From positions 310,001-374,000 of the forward strand of contig NZ_JBBUKT010000001.1 of the NCBI RefSeq assembly GCF_038066715.1: a stretch of 64,000 bases of DNA, in the 5' to 3' direction. The stretch's first letter is position 1. Each line of letters begins with the position of its first letter. Below are positions 41,462 to 50,465 of the stretch, in pieces. The notes under the pieces were generated by a model. The model worked only from the letters and a program-made list of their open reading frames with translations, did not search any database and was not told where the DNA came from. A program made the translations under genes and the position numbers. This stretch comes from Luteolibacter sp. Y139 (lineage in GTDB: Bacteria > Verrucomicrobiota > Verrucomicrobiia > Verrucomicrobiales > Akkermansiaceae).

Positions 41462-43063
41462 ATGACTCCCCCCGTGAAACTCCTCGCTTTCATCTGCCTC
41501 ATCGCCGCCGTCCGGGCACAGGAGAAATCGAAGCCTGCTCCTCCGACGGAATCCCACGCACAAGAAGCAACCCGTGAAGAAGCCCAGCAACGCCTCGGCG
41601 AATTGATGGCATATGCCACGACAACCGAAGCTCAGGGAGCCGCGACGCGTCGCGAGCGGTTCGAGGCGGAGGAGGCGAGGTCTAACCGCGCCCTCGCCCG
41701 GGACAAAGAGATGAGAAGCCTGGCGGAAAAAAGAGAGGCCGGCGACAAGGCCGCAGCCGAGAGAATCTCCGCACTGTGGAAAGAGAGTGCAGCGGATGCG
41801 GAGGCGTGGCAGCAGTTCAAGGACAAGCAGAGCGCCATCAGCGAGAAATTGGAGCCATGGAGTCGCGAATTTGAGCTAGCCGCTGGTTCGATCCTGAAAG
41901 GAAAGGGCGTTCTGGATAGCGGAGCTGGCCTCACCTCGATCAAGGCGGGCTTGCAAAGCGGAAGCCTGGACTATCGGTGGCAGGGTTCGGCTGAGGGAGG
42001 AAAGCCTGAGCTGGAGGTGAGGTTCGGTTTCCGCCCGATGCCGGGAATCGCCGCGCATTTCGGGAACCCAACTCGCAAGATCGGGACCACTGGAACGGTC
42101 ATCATCGAGCGCGAGCACATAGCCGCAGTGGCATTCGAGAAGTTCTACCTGGAGGTGGAGTTGGATCATTGGAAAGAGGGCGACAAGCCCCCGCTTGAAG
42201 TCGCCGCTCAAGCAATCGACTTCGATGCCCTCGGATCACTGAAGGTCGCGATGGCTGGAGCGGAGCCGGCAAAGCTGGATCACACCCTTCCTCGTCTGCC
42301 GCTGGAAATAAAGCGGCCACCGGCATCCGCCACTCCCCGTGAAGAACAGCTCAAGGCACTCGGCAACTTCTTCAAGGAAGCCCTCGATCTCAAAAAGAAG
42401 ATCTCGGAGATCGAGACAGAAGAGCGCGAGGAACGGAATCGCCTGTCCTTGCGCCTGGACGAAACAGGAGCCACCGCGCTCTCGGACGAGATCGATCGCC
42501 TGCGTCGCAAGGCGAGAGCGGGCGAAGCCGGCACCGAGAAAGCTATCGCCGAGGCAAAGGCGAAGTGGAGGGCAATCGTCGAAAAGGAGAATGCACCGCT
42601 GCGTGCCATCGAAGAAAAGAAGACCGCCCTGCTCCACGAGGCTGAGCTCAAGAATCCTCGCTTCGCCTCAGTGGCTCCTTCGATACTGGCTCCGGGGGCA
42701 TCCATTCCGGACAACGTAGGATTGTCGAAGATCGATGCGGACCTCGGCAAAGGCACGGTGTGGCTGCACTGGGACACACAACCGGGAAGCACGCTGCCGG
42801 CCGTGACGGTTCTCCTCCAGCTCTTCCACCGGCCCGACCGCTTCGAAGAAGGCAATCCGGTAAAAGGCATGCTCGATAATCATTGGCCCATCATCATCGA
42901 TGCTCCGAACAATGCCCGGATCTGGCTCCAGGAACTCCAGGTAGATGTCTCCGTCTCACCCGAATGGCAGGTTCGGGAAATCAGGCCAAAGGATCTCGCC
43001 GCAAGCCTTCTGGATTTCAAGGCCATCGCAGATCTGGACGCCGCCGCTGCCAGCAAGCCCTGA
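41462..43063 (+). CDS. Secreted coiled-coil-rich protein, unknown function
   Basis: 533 residues from MTPPVKLLAFICLIAAVRAQ, a clear signal peptide. It has two charged coiled-coil stretches (about 25-130 and 300-390, rich in E/K/R with repeated LKKKISEIETEEREERNRLS-type patterns) and two beta-rich parts with similar organisation (about 150-250 and 405-510: KIDADLGKGTVWLHWDTQPG). The repeated layout suggests internal duplication. No family recognised. The start at 41462 is preferred over the longer frame because it gives the signal peptide. Confidence 0.65.
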   Translation: MTPPVKLLAFICLIAAVRAQEKSKPAPPTESHAQEATREEAQQRLGELMAYATTTEAQGAATRRERFEAEEARSNRALARDKEMRSLAEKREAGDKAAAERISALWKESAADAEAWQQFKDKQSAISEKLEPWSREFELAAGSILKGKGVLDSGAGLTSIKAGLQSGSLDYRWQGSAEGGKPELEVRFGFRPMPGIAAHFGNPTRKIGTTGTVIIEREHIAAVAFEKFYLEVELDHWKEGDKPPLEVAAQAIDFDALGSLKVAMAGAEPAKLDHTLPRLPLEIKRPPASATPREEQLKALGNFFKEALDLKKKISEIETEEREERNRLSLRLDETGATALSDEIDRLRRKARAGEAGTEKAIAEAKAKWRAIVEKENAPLRAIEEKKTALLHEAELKNPRFASVAPSILAPGASIPDNVGLSKIDADLGKGTVWLHWDTQPGSTLPAVTVLLQLFHRPDRFEEGNPVKGMLDNHWPIIIDAPNNARIWLQELQVDVSVSPEWQVREIRPKDLAASLLDFKAIADLDAAAASKP

Positions 43064-43066
43064 GTC

Positions 43067-43564
43067 ATGATCGACATCCTCCACGCCACCGAGGAACACG
43101 CCGAAGCCGCGTGGCAAATCTTCCGCGAAGTGATCGCATCGGGCGATGCCTACGTCTTCGGAGCCGACACCACACGCGAAGCCTTCCTCGCCTACTGGTT
43201 CGCCGCCCATGCCTATGTCGCCATGGAGAATGGAAAAGTGCTCGGCAGCTACCTCATCAAGGCCAACCAACCCGGCCGCGGATCCCACGTCGCCAATGCC
43301 AGCTACATGGTCGCCGCCGCCGCACGGGGCAAAGGCATCGGCGGCCTGATGTGCGAGCACTCGCTCTATCAGGCCAAGACCCTCGGCTTCCGCGCGATGC
43401 AATTCAACATTGTAGTCAGCACGAACACCGCCGCCGTGGCACTATGGCAAAAACACGGCTTTGCCATCGTCGGCACCTTGCCCGGCGCCTTCCGCCACGA
43501 GACCTTGGGCTACGTCGATGCCCTGGTGATGTTCCGCGATCTCGCGGACATCGATTCACTTTAG
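43067..43564 (+). CDS. GNAT-family N-acetyltransferase
   Basis: 165 residues. Acetyl-CoA-binding motif A reads VAAAARGKGIGGLMCEHSL (R-G-x-G-x-G pattern, about residues 84-102). The core strands ASYMVAAAAR and FNIVVSTNTAAVALWQKHGF are typical. The acceptor could be an amino acid, phosphinothricin-like compound or protein amine. It begins 3 nt after the preceding stop and converges with the anti-sigma gene, overlapping it by 9 nt. Confidence 0.9.
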   Translation: MIDILHATEEHAEAAWQIFREVIASGDAYVFGADTTREAFLAYWFAAHAYVAMENGKVLGSYLIKANQPGRGSHVANASYMVAAAARGKGIGGLMCEHSLYQAKTLGFRAMQFNIVVSTNTAAVALWQKHGFAIVGTLPGAFRHETLGYVDALVMFRDLADIDSL

Positions 43565-44977
43565 CTTGGATTCACGCGTCCGGCGTTCTCCCGAGACGAT
43601 CACCTTTACGGGCCCGTTGCCATTCAGCAGGCCATTGGCAACGCCATTTGCATTCGAGGGAAGCTCGATCAAGCGGAACGACTTCACGCCATTGCTATTC
43701 GGCAGGCTGAAGAAGAGTCGATTGGTGCCTGCCTGCGCGATCGAAGGGATCACCGGAATGACGACATCCGCCGTCGCCATCACCTCCTTGACCGTCGTCG
43801 CTGCCGGAGCAGGAGCCACTCCGACCGGGGCCGCACTCGTCGATTCGATCGTGGCCGCCGACGCCGATGGATTGTCGACCGGAATTCTGGCCTCCTTGCC
43901 GTTGGCGTCGGTCCAGATCACCACGTGCTCGAAGCCGGCAGCCGGCGGCGGCACCTGATCGATCAGCACCTTGGCGGTGTTGCTCACGGGATCCTCGATG
44001 ACAAAACCTTCCGGCTCAGTGTTCACTGCCACCGCCCTGTTGGAAGCGAGGGCGCTCTCATCCGGCACGTAAAACGAGCTGAGATTGTCCTCGATCGTTG
44101 CCCTCCGGCCCAGGAAACCGCGACCGTTCTCATCCGGAGACCAGATCATGTCCCTGGCCTTGTCGTAGTAGGCACCATCCGCGGAAACCATCAGGTTGTA
44201 GTCCTCGGCGGCAGTCGTCGGGAAATTCAGGTGCCGGATGTATTCGCCCACCGACGGGGTGTAATTCTCTGGCAGCCATCCGCGCTGGAGCACCATCCGT
44301 GCAGGATCCCCGGATCCCCCGCGCTCCAGCTCCAGCAACGAACTCAAGGCACCCGTCAAAGCAGCCATCATGCGGCGCTGGGTCTCTTCCGGCTCGGGCT
44401 GCAGCACGTTTGGCGAATGGAGGCCCAGCACCCGCGGGGCGGAGAGGCCACCCTGTTCGACGAACGAATTCACCTCAGCCTGCAGGCGCAGCAATTCCTC
44501 GCGCAGTCGCCGGTCATTCGGGACCACGCGGCGATCCGGCAGCGCCGGCAACCCGGCAACATCAGCCTCGCCTGCCGCCACGCCAGCGACTTCAGCATGA
44601 TTGCGTGACGGCATGTAGACCGGTGGCGTCACGCTCGCCACGGCAGAAGCCTTCTCACCATCGCGAGGCCACAGGATGAAAGCGATCGCTGCTGCCGCCC
44701 AACCGCTCGCAGCCAGCCACGGGAAAAACTTCACGTTCCGGTGAGCGAGCGGCGTGCGAGCCTCCACCTTCGACATGATCGACGAAAGCACCTCCGGCGG
44801 CGCGGCACGCAGTGGCGATGTCGCAAGCCACACATCCGCCGCCGCTTCCTGCGTGGCACGGATTTCCTCCAGGCACTTCGCATCACGCACCAGCCGCGGA
44901 TCGCTGCGTGCCGCATCATCATGCGGCAGCAGGTCGAGCGCCTTGGCAGTCGCGTCCTCCAGATTATTGCGGGGCAT
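43556..44977 (-). CDS. Putative transmembrane anti-sigma factor
   Basis: 473 residues. A cytosolic N-terminal helical part (about 1-80), one membrane segment (FFPWLAASGWAAAAIAFILW, about 84-103) and a large extracytoplasmic domain (about 110-473), partly Ala/Pro-rich. The call rests on topology and on its position: its start overlaps the end of the ECF sigma gene by 14 nt. No zinc-binding HxxxCxxC motif is seen, so it would not be a ZAS-type anti-sigma. The large outer domain could sense an envelope signal. Confidence 0.65.
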   Translation of the reverse strand: MPRNNLEDATAKALDLLPHDDAARSDPRLVRDAKCLEEIRATQEAAADVWLATSPLRAAPPEVLSSIMSKVEARTPLAHRNVKFFPWLAASGWAAAAIAFILWPRDGEKASAVASVTPPVYMPSRNHAEVAGVAAGEADVAGLPALPDRRVVPNDRRLREELLRLQAEVNSFVEQGGLSAPRVLGLHSPNVLQPEPEETQRRMMAALTGALSSLLELERGGSGDPARMVLQRGWLPENYTPSVGEYIRHLNFPTTAAEDYNLMVSADGAYYDKARDMIWSPDENGRGFLGRRATIEDNLSSFYVPDESALASNRAVAVNTEPEGFVIEDPVSNTAKVLIDQVPPPAAGFEHVVIWTDANGKEARIPVDNPSASAATIESTSAAPVGVAPAPAATTVKEVMATADVVIPVIPSIAQAGTNRLFFSLPNSNGVKSFRLIELPSNANGVANGLLNGNGPVKVIVSGERRTRESKLK

Positions 44978-45593
44978 CGACGCCTCCTTTCTTCAAAAGC
45001 GCGCGCAGCTTTTCCATCGCGCGATGGACACGGACCTTGGCAGTGCCGATCGGCACACCCCAGCGCTCCGCATGATCTTCCAGCGTCGCCGGGTCAAAGA
45101 GCGCCACCCGCACACTTTCTGCCTCGCCCGCATCGAGTTGATCGAGCGCTAGACGGACCCGAGAAACGGTATCGCGGAAAAACAAATCCTCCACCCCGCC
45201 GCGATCCGGCACTTCCAGCGCAGGCATCTTTCCCCAGTCCTCCCACACCGCGGCACGGCGCCGCTTCCGCCGCAGCACGTCGAGGCAGAGGCCACGGAGA
45301 ATCATCGAGCACCACGTGAAACCGCGGCTCTTCTCGGAATCGAAATCGCCGGCTCTCTTCCAGATGCGCAGGAAGCAATCCTGGAGGACTTCCTTCGCCG
45401 CACCCTCGTCGCCGATCCAGTGCAGGGCCATGCTGTAGAGGCGGTCGCCCCACATCCGGTAGAGCTCCTCAAGCGCCTCCGGATCATGACGGGCAATCCG
45501 GGTCAACAGCCACGTGCCGTCCCAGGCATCCGCCCGTCCGTCCGCGTTGCGTGCTTGTGCCTTTTCCCCCATTGGTCCGTCGCCTTGTCTCAT
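44964..45593 (-). CDS. ECF RNA polymerase sigma factor
   Basis: 209 residues; an ATG seven codons downstream (45572) is an alternative start. Region 2: LEELYRMWGDRLYSMALHWI, then EVLQDCFLRIWKRA and an FTWCSMILRGLCLDVLRRKR segment. Region 4: DHAERWGVPIGTAKVRVHRA followed by MEKLRALLKKGG, the -35-recognition HTH. It would redirect RNA polymerase to a small regulon when released by the anti-sigma encoded immediately downstream. Confidence 0.93.
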   Translation of the reverse strand: MRQGDGPMGEKAQARNADGRADAWDGTWLLTRIARHDPEALEELYRMWGDRLYSMALHWIGDEGAAKEVLQDCFLRIWKRAGDFDSEKSRGFTWCSMILRGLCLDVLRRKRRRAAVWEDWGKMPALEVPDRGGVEDLFFRDTVSRVRLALDQLDAGEAESVRVALFDPATLEDHAERWGVPIGTAKVRVHRAMEKLRALLKKGGVDAPQ

Positions 45594-46047
45594 GATTCCG
45601 CCCGTAGCGGGAAGCCGGAAATCTTTTCAGCTGGCAGGAGGCGAAGGACGACTGTCCCCGAGCCCCCCCGGTCTCTCGACAGCCGCCCCCCTCCCATGGT
45701 GTTGACACAACCCTTGGTCCGCGGGGTCTCCATCCCCGGCACCGGGGCCGGACGACTTCACGGAGTCTCCTCCATGCTCCAAGCCCTCCCCGACTTGAAG
45801 CACGGCCTCCATTCCGTCGTCCGGCCGGATGCTTTCCGGTGGAAACTTTTTCGCGAAGGTGCTGCTGGCCGGTGCGGCCGGGACCCAAAAAACCCGCCAC
45901 TCCCGCGACAAGAAATCCAAGACCGACATCCATGGTCGCCCCGTGGATCCCGGCATTTGAGTTTCTCGCAGCATCACCACAACCATGATCGCTACCGTAT
46001 GATCCGGCTGCGTTGGCAGGTGGGTTTCAGAAAAGTTTCATTTTTCT
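45594..46047. other. 454-nt stretch without a convincing gene
   Basis: Holds the upstream region of the sigma gene and the 3' flank of the large glycosidase gene. A 43-codon frame on the plus strand (45829-45960, MLSGGNFFAKVLLAGAAGTQ, then Lys/Arg-rich) has a small hydrophobic stretch and could be a tiny gene, but support is weak. A GC-rich hairpin CCCCGG-CA-CCGGGG lies near 45734. No family A or B element here. Confidence 0.4.
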
Positions 46048-49005
46048 TCAATCTCCTCGGAAACGCAGCATCACCGGCTTCGAAACCTTCTCGGAAAGAA
46101 AAGATTCCCCCTCGAAATGAGCCCAGTCCTTCGAGCTCGTTTGCGGCGAATCCTGTGCGCCGGAGCGGACTTGGCCGCCGTCGGAAAGTTCCACCCGCAG
46201 CTCCAAGCCGCGGAATTTGAATTTGTCCTCAGCCGAATCGCAACGGAGCTCGACCGTGTTCTCCGGCTTCAGCTTCGCGATCAATGAAGCGGGCACTTCG
46301 ATTCGTGCAGTTTGCCACTCGTCGGGACCCGTCGGCAGTTCGGCAAGTTTCGCCCCATTGAGGAAAAGCGTCTTCGCACCGTAGCCCGCGTTGATCCCGA
46401 AGTGCTCGACCGTCAGCCATGCCTTCCGGATCCCACGAAGCTCGGAGTCCGTGAGAGCACGGCGAGACACAGGAGCAGCACGCAGTTCACGCTCAGCGAT
46501 CAGGCAGGTGGTTTGGCGGCGCGCATTGGCGGAAACCGCCCATGGCAGGTCACGTGAATTGAAGCCTTCATCAGTAGCCTTCGTCTCGGCAAGCAGCCAC
46601 GCCTCAGCACGTGTGCCTGCTTCACCAGCACGCATCTCCACAGCGACGGCCTTCCCCGCCTTCGACTTCAAATCAAAGGACGCCATCTGCCACGGCCGCA
46701 CCCGATCGCTCGGCATCCCGGCACGGGCGTAGCCAGCGTAGTGATTAAGCGCCGCCTTGCTCGTCCGCAGTGGGGTCGCGATCCCGCCATCGATCCTCAC
46801 CTCCGGCAGCTCAGGATAGCCGATGACCAGCAACTCCCCGCGCCCCGCGAAGTCAGGCAACTGCTCCACCTTCGCCGCCGCGACCGGGCCATCGGCTTTC
46901 ACCGAAACCGCCACCACCGGCATCTCGGCTCGCTTCGCTGCCGGAGTGCCCGGCTTAAATTCGAAGGCCAGTGTCTCATACCCGGGAATCTCGATCTCCA
47001 TCGCGCGTCCCGCCGTGAACTTGGCCTGCCACGTCGCGTGATACGGATAAACCACGCGCCCCAAGTAATCCTTTCCCACCTCTCCCGCAAAACCCGCCGC
47101 GGAATCAAACGGCACCCGCAGCACCTGCGGCGATGGCCCGGGATTGCGCGCGACCAGAACCCCACGCTCACCATCCCAACCCGCGTAGCCGTAAACATGT
47201 CCTTCATCCGGCCGACCACCGATCCAGACATTGTTCGCCAGCGCCTTGAAATTCCGCTCGCTCCACCGGTGGATGGTCGCGAGCGATTTCCACTGCTCAG
47301 CGCTCATCGCCGAAGGCGTCAGGTACCACTCCTTCATCTGGATACCACGTCCATAGTACATCATCACGTGGTCCGCCCAGTCGCGCAGCGTGTCCTCCGG
47401 GCCTTCCATCTGCCCGCGCGGATTGCGGATGATGCCATGGGTCATCAGCCGCGACACCGGCACCAGCGGCCGATCCGCCGCATCGCCCCACATCCGCCAG
47501 ACGTACGCGTCGCGATCAGTCGTAGCCATCGCCCTCGTTGAAAGCTCAGGCCAGTTCCCATTGAAGCCATCGTCCCCCGCCAGCATCCACAGCGCATCGC
47601 CATGCATCAACCACCACGGCGAGAACCACACCCAATTCGTGAGATTCTGATAGACCGCCGGGTTCGCCTCACGCGTCGCGGCCAGCAGCGAGATCATCGC
47701 ATCCACATTCGCCTCATGGCCGTGCCGATCGGTGGCAGGATGATTGCAGCCCTCACCCGCGTCAGAGAGGTGGTTGAAGTCATGCTTGAAGTAGGTCACG
47801 CCTGCCTCCCCTGCTAGCTTGCGAAGCTGCTTCTCCAGCTGCTCGCGATACCCGTCGGCGCTCAGCGAGTAGTGCGGGAAAAACTGGCCGAAGTACTTGT
47901 TGGCCTTCGCCTTCTGGTAGCCCTCGCTCTCACCCCAGCCGATGTTCGTGGTGGTTCCATCCAGCGCCAGCCACAGGCCAAGCGAGGTGCCCTCCTTGCG
48001 CAACGAATCGCTCAGCGCCTTCAAGTCATCGAAGCCCTTCGGGAAATGCCCCGCCGCCGGTTCCCATACCGAGGCATTGTTCTGCCAGCCGTTGTCCGGC
48101 ACCATCGCATCGATCTTGATGTCATAGTCCTTCAGCGCCGCCCGGAACTGGCGATGGATGTCGATGAAGTTGTCGCCCTTCAGCGACTTGCCCGAGGCAT
48201 CAAACCAATTGTTGTAGTGCGTGAACGACCGCTCCGGCTTCGCCACCGACTCAAGGTAACGCGCGAAGCCCTGCTCCATCGACTCCCCTGCCTTCGCCAC
48301 TCCCACCACCGCGCTCTTGCTCCGGATCACCCACCGCTCGCCGTCCTTCTTCGCAAAGCCCGGAAAGTGGAACAGCCGGATCAATCCCGGCCTCGGCTTC
48401 GCCTCTTGATCGCGCCCTTCGAGATCCACGAACGAATAATTTCCCACCAGCTCATAACGATGGCTGTCGGGTTTGGGGGTATTTCCGTCGCCATATCGGG
48501 TGTGCCCGGCGGGATACTCCAAACCGAAAAACCAATGATCGCCGAGAAACACCGGCTCCCCTCGCCCGCCTCGCGTGCCTGTGCCGCTTGCGGTGAAGCG
48601 CTCCACTTCCAGCCGGTCGATCGTCGCCGCCTTCGGGAACTCCAGCTCGATCCACTTCCGCAGGTAGCTGCCGCTCTCAAAGGTCACCGTCACCTTCGAC
48701 GGCGCATTCTCCGACAAGGCCATGCCCTCCGGCCAAACGTAGCGAAGCACCAGGCCGGCTGCGGTCTTCTCCGGCTCCCCGACCGAGCGAAAGTCGTCCA
48801 CCGTCCACTCGCGGTCATCCATCGTCCGCAGGTGAAATTCATCGCTCGCCACCGGCAGCGCTTGCCCGGCGGCATCGATGAAGCCGCTGGTCCGCCAGAC
48901 CTTGCCATCGAACTCGAATTCCCGCCGCGTGCCATCGGCAGCCCTCCATTCCAGCGCGGACAGCGTGGAGGAAAGGGCGACAAAAATAGCCAGTCGGATC
49001 ATCAT
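46048..49005 (-). CDS. Large secreted glycosidase, GH36/GH27-like
   Basis: 985 residues, signal peptide IRLAIFVALSSTLSA. N-terminal beta-sandwich (about 20-240), TIM barrel (about 250-640) and C-terminal beta domains with a carbohydrate-binding-like end. Clan GH-D features: IKIDAMVPDNGWQNN, SLGLWLALDG and the likely nucleophile Asp in GVTYFKHDFNHLSD. The acid/base is probably in the AGDDGFNGNWPEL or MWGDAAD region. Alpha-galactosidase-type activity on extracellular glycans is the best guess. It is divergent from the GH5-like gene at 49199. Confidence 0.78.
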   Translation of the reverse strand: MMIRLAIFVALSSTLSALEWRAADGTRREFEFDGKVWRTSGFIDAAGQALPVASDEFHLRTMDDREWTVDDFRSVGEPEKTAAGLVLRYVWPEGMALSENAPSKVTVTFESGSYLRKWIELEFPKAATIDRLEVERFTASGTGTRGGRGEPVFLGDHWFFGLEYPAGHTRYGDGNTPKPDSHRYELVGNYSFVDLEGRDQEAKPRPGLIRLFHFPGFAKKDGERWVIRSKSAVVGVAKAGESMEQGFARYLESVAKPERSFTHYNNWFDASGKSLKGDNFIDIHRQFRAALKDYDIKIDAMVPDNGWQNNASVWEPAAGHFPKGFDDLKALSDSLRKEGTSLGLWLALDGTTTNIGWGESEGYQKAKANKYFGQFFPHYSLSADGYREQLEKQLRKLAGEAGVTYFKHDFNHLSDAGEGCNHPATDRHGHEANVDAMISLLAATREANPAVYQNLTNWVWFSPWWLMHGDALWMLAGDDGFNGNWPELSTRAMATTDRDAYVWRMWGDAADRPLVPVSRLMTHGIIRNPRGQMEGPEDTLRDWADHVMMYYGRGIQMKEWYLTPSAMSAEQWKSLATIHRWSERNFKALANNVWIGGRPDEGHVYGYAGWDGERGVLVARNPGPSPQVLRVPFDSAAGFAGEVGKDYLGRVVYPYHATWQAKFTAGRAMEIEIPGYETLAFEFKPGTPAAKRAEMPVVAVSVKADGPVAAAKVEQLPDFAGRGELLVIGYPELPEVRIDGGIATPLRTSKAALNHYAGYARAGMPSDRVRPWQMASFDLKSKAGKAVAVEMRAGEAGTRAEAWLLAETKATDEGFNSRDLPWAVSANARRQTTCLIAERELRAAPVSRRALTDSELRGIRKAWLTVEHFGINAGYGAKTLFLNGAKLAELPTGPDEWQTARIEVPASLIAKLKPENTVELRCDSAEDKFKFRGLELRVELSDGGQVRSGAQDSPQTSSKDWAHFEGESFLSEKVSKPVMLRFRGD

Positions 49006-49129
49006 GGAGATCCGTCATACGCCCGACAACAAACCGATTCACTCATCAAAATATCCATTTCGTGAGCTTTTAACCCAAAAACGATTCCCAATCTTCATTT
49101 CGCCTTGTGTCAGCGCGGCTTCCGAAAGT

Positions 49130-49159
49130 TTGACGCTCCCTGATCCCCATCCGTAGTCT
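49130..49159 (+). promoter_or_regulatory. Candidate promoter for the GH5-like gene
   Basis: TTGACG (49130-49135) and TAGTCT (49154-49159) with an 18-bp spacer, 39 bp upstream of the ATG at 49199 in an A/T-richer intergenic gap. The -10 matches the consensus at four of six positions. Placement is tentative. Confidence 0.3.
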
Positions 49160-49198
49160 TGTTAGCTCTATTACCCATACATAAACCTCGTTTCACTC

Positions 49199-50311
49199 AT
49201 GAAACCCAATCTGACCACACTCCTCCCAGCACTCTCCTGCCTCCTTTTCCTTCCCGCCAACGCCCAACAATGGTCGCCCGAGCAAGCCAACGCCTGGCAC
49301 AAAACCCAGCCATGGCGCGCCGGCTCGAACTTCGTCCCCAGCACCGCCATCAACCAGCTTGAGATGTGGCAGGCCGACACCTTCGATCCCGAGACCATCG
49401 ACCGCGAACTCGGCTACGCCGCCTCCTGCGGGATGAATTCCGCCCGCGTCTTCCTCCACAATCTGCTCTGGGAGCAAGACTCGGAAGGCCTGCTCAAGCG
49501 CATGGACCAGTTCCTCACCATCGCCGACAAGCACAAGGTCGGCATCATGTTCGTCCTCTTCGACGACGTCTGGGATCCAAACCCAAAGCTCGGCAAGCAG
49601 CGCGACCCCAAGCCACACACCCACAACTCCGGCTGGGTCCAGAGCCCCGGCCGCGACGTCCTCGTCGATCCCGCCAAGCGCAAGGCCCTCGAACCCTACG
49701 TCACCGGCGTCCTCACCCGCTTCAAGGACGACAAGCGCGTCATCGTCTGGGACCTCTACAATGAGCCCGGCAACATGAACACCAGCGCCTACGGCAAGGT
49801 CGAGCTGCCACCGGAAGAGAAGAAAGAACACGCCCTCGAACTCGCCAAGCTCTGCTTCGAGTGGGCTTGGAAAGTCCGCCCCTCACAGCCCCTCACCATG
49901 GGCGTCTGGACCGGCGACTGGAGCACCAAGGAAAAGCGCGATGCGCTCAATGCCTACCAGATCGATCACTCCGACATCATCACCTTCCACGCCTACACCG
50001 ATCTCGAAAAGACCAAGAGCATGACCGAGCCGCTCTTCGCCTACGGCCGCCCCGTCGTCTGCTCCGAGTACATGGCCCGCACCGCCGGCAGCAAGCTCCA
50101 GGACATTCTCCCCTACTTCCACGACAAGAAAGTCGACGCCTACCAATGGGGCCTCGTCGCCGGCAAAACCCAGACCCAGTATCCGTGGGAAAGCTGGAAG
50201 CAAACCTTCACCGAGGAACCCAAGATCTGGTTCCACGAACTCTTCCACAAGGACGGCAAGCCCTTCGACAAGGAAGAGACCGACCTCTATAAAAAGCTCA
50301 CCGGCAACTAA
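49199..50311 (+). CDS. Secreted GH5-like glycosidase (clan GH-A)
   Basis: 370 residues, signal peptide ALSCLLFLPANA. TIM-barrel enzyme with the acid/base Glu in VIVWDLYNEPGN (about 183) and the nucleophile Glu in RPVVCSEYMARTAGS. HNLLWEQDSEGLLKRMDQFL and DVWDPNPKLGKQRDPKPHTH are seen in proteins often labelled 1,4-beta-xylanase or cellulase. Activity on beta-mannan, glucan or xylan is possible. A clear hairpin terminator follows. Confidence 0.88.
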   Translation: MKPNLTTLLPALSCLLFLPANAQQWSPEQANAWHKTQPWRAGSNFVPSTAINQLEMWQADTFDPETIDRELGYAASCGMNSARVFLHNLLWEQDSEGLLKRMDQFLTIADKHKVGIMFVLFDDVWDPNPKLGKQRDPKPHTHNSGWVQSPGRDVLVDPAKRKALEPYVTGVLTRFKDDKRVIVWDLYNEPGNMNTSAYGKVELPPEEKKEHALELAKLCFEWAWKVRPSQPLTMGVWTGDWSTKEKRDALNAYQIDHSDIITFHAYTDLEKTKSMTEPLFAYGRPVVCSEYMARTAGSKLQDILPYFHDKKVDAYQWGLVAGKTQTQYPWESWKQTFTEEPKIWFHELFHKDGKPFDKEETDLYKKLTGN

Positions 50312-50353
50312 AGACGGAACACTCCTTGTTCCTCCAACAGCCCCGGCATCATC

Positions 50354-50393
50354 ATGCCCGCGACATTTCCGAATGCCGCGGGCATTCTTATTT
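50354..50393 (+). terminator. Intrinsic terminator after the GH5-like gene
   Basis: ATGCCCGCG (50354-50362) and CGCGGGCAT (50377-50385) form a perfect 9-bp stem with a 14-base loop, followed by TCTTATTT. It starts 43 nt after the stop codon. Confidence 0.75.
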
Positions 50394-50465
50394 CAAAACA
50401 CAGGCTCGATCCCTCGAATAGAAATCACCCTCCCTCCGTCCCAACGCGAATCCACCGTCCCCACG

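Noticed and set aside
45829..45960. 43-codon plus-strand frame in the gap after the sigma gene
   Set aside because: It has a small hydrophobic stretch and basic tail, but no clear promoter, start context or family. Mentioned only within the intergenic description.
47872..49065. 397-codon plus-strand frame opposite the large glycosidase
   Set aside because: Arg/His/Leu-rich antisense frame without motifs. The minus strand encodes a complete secreted TIM-barrel enzyme.
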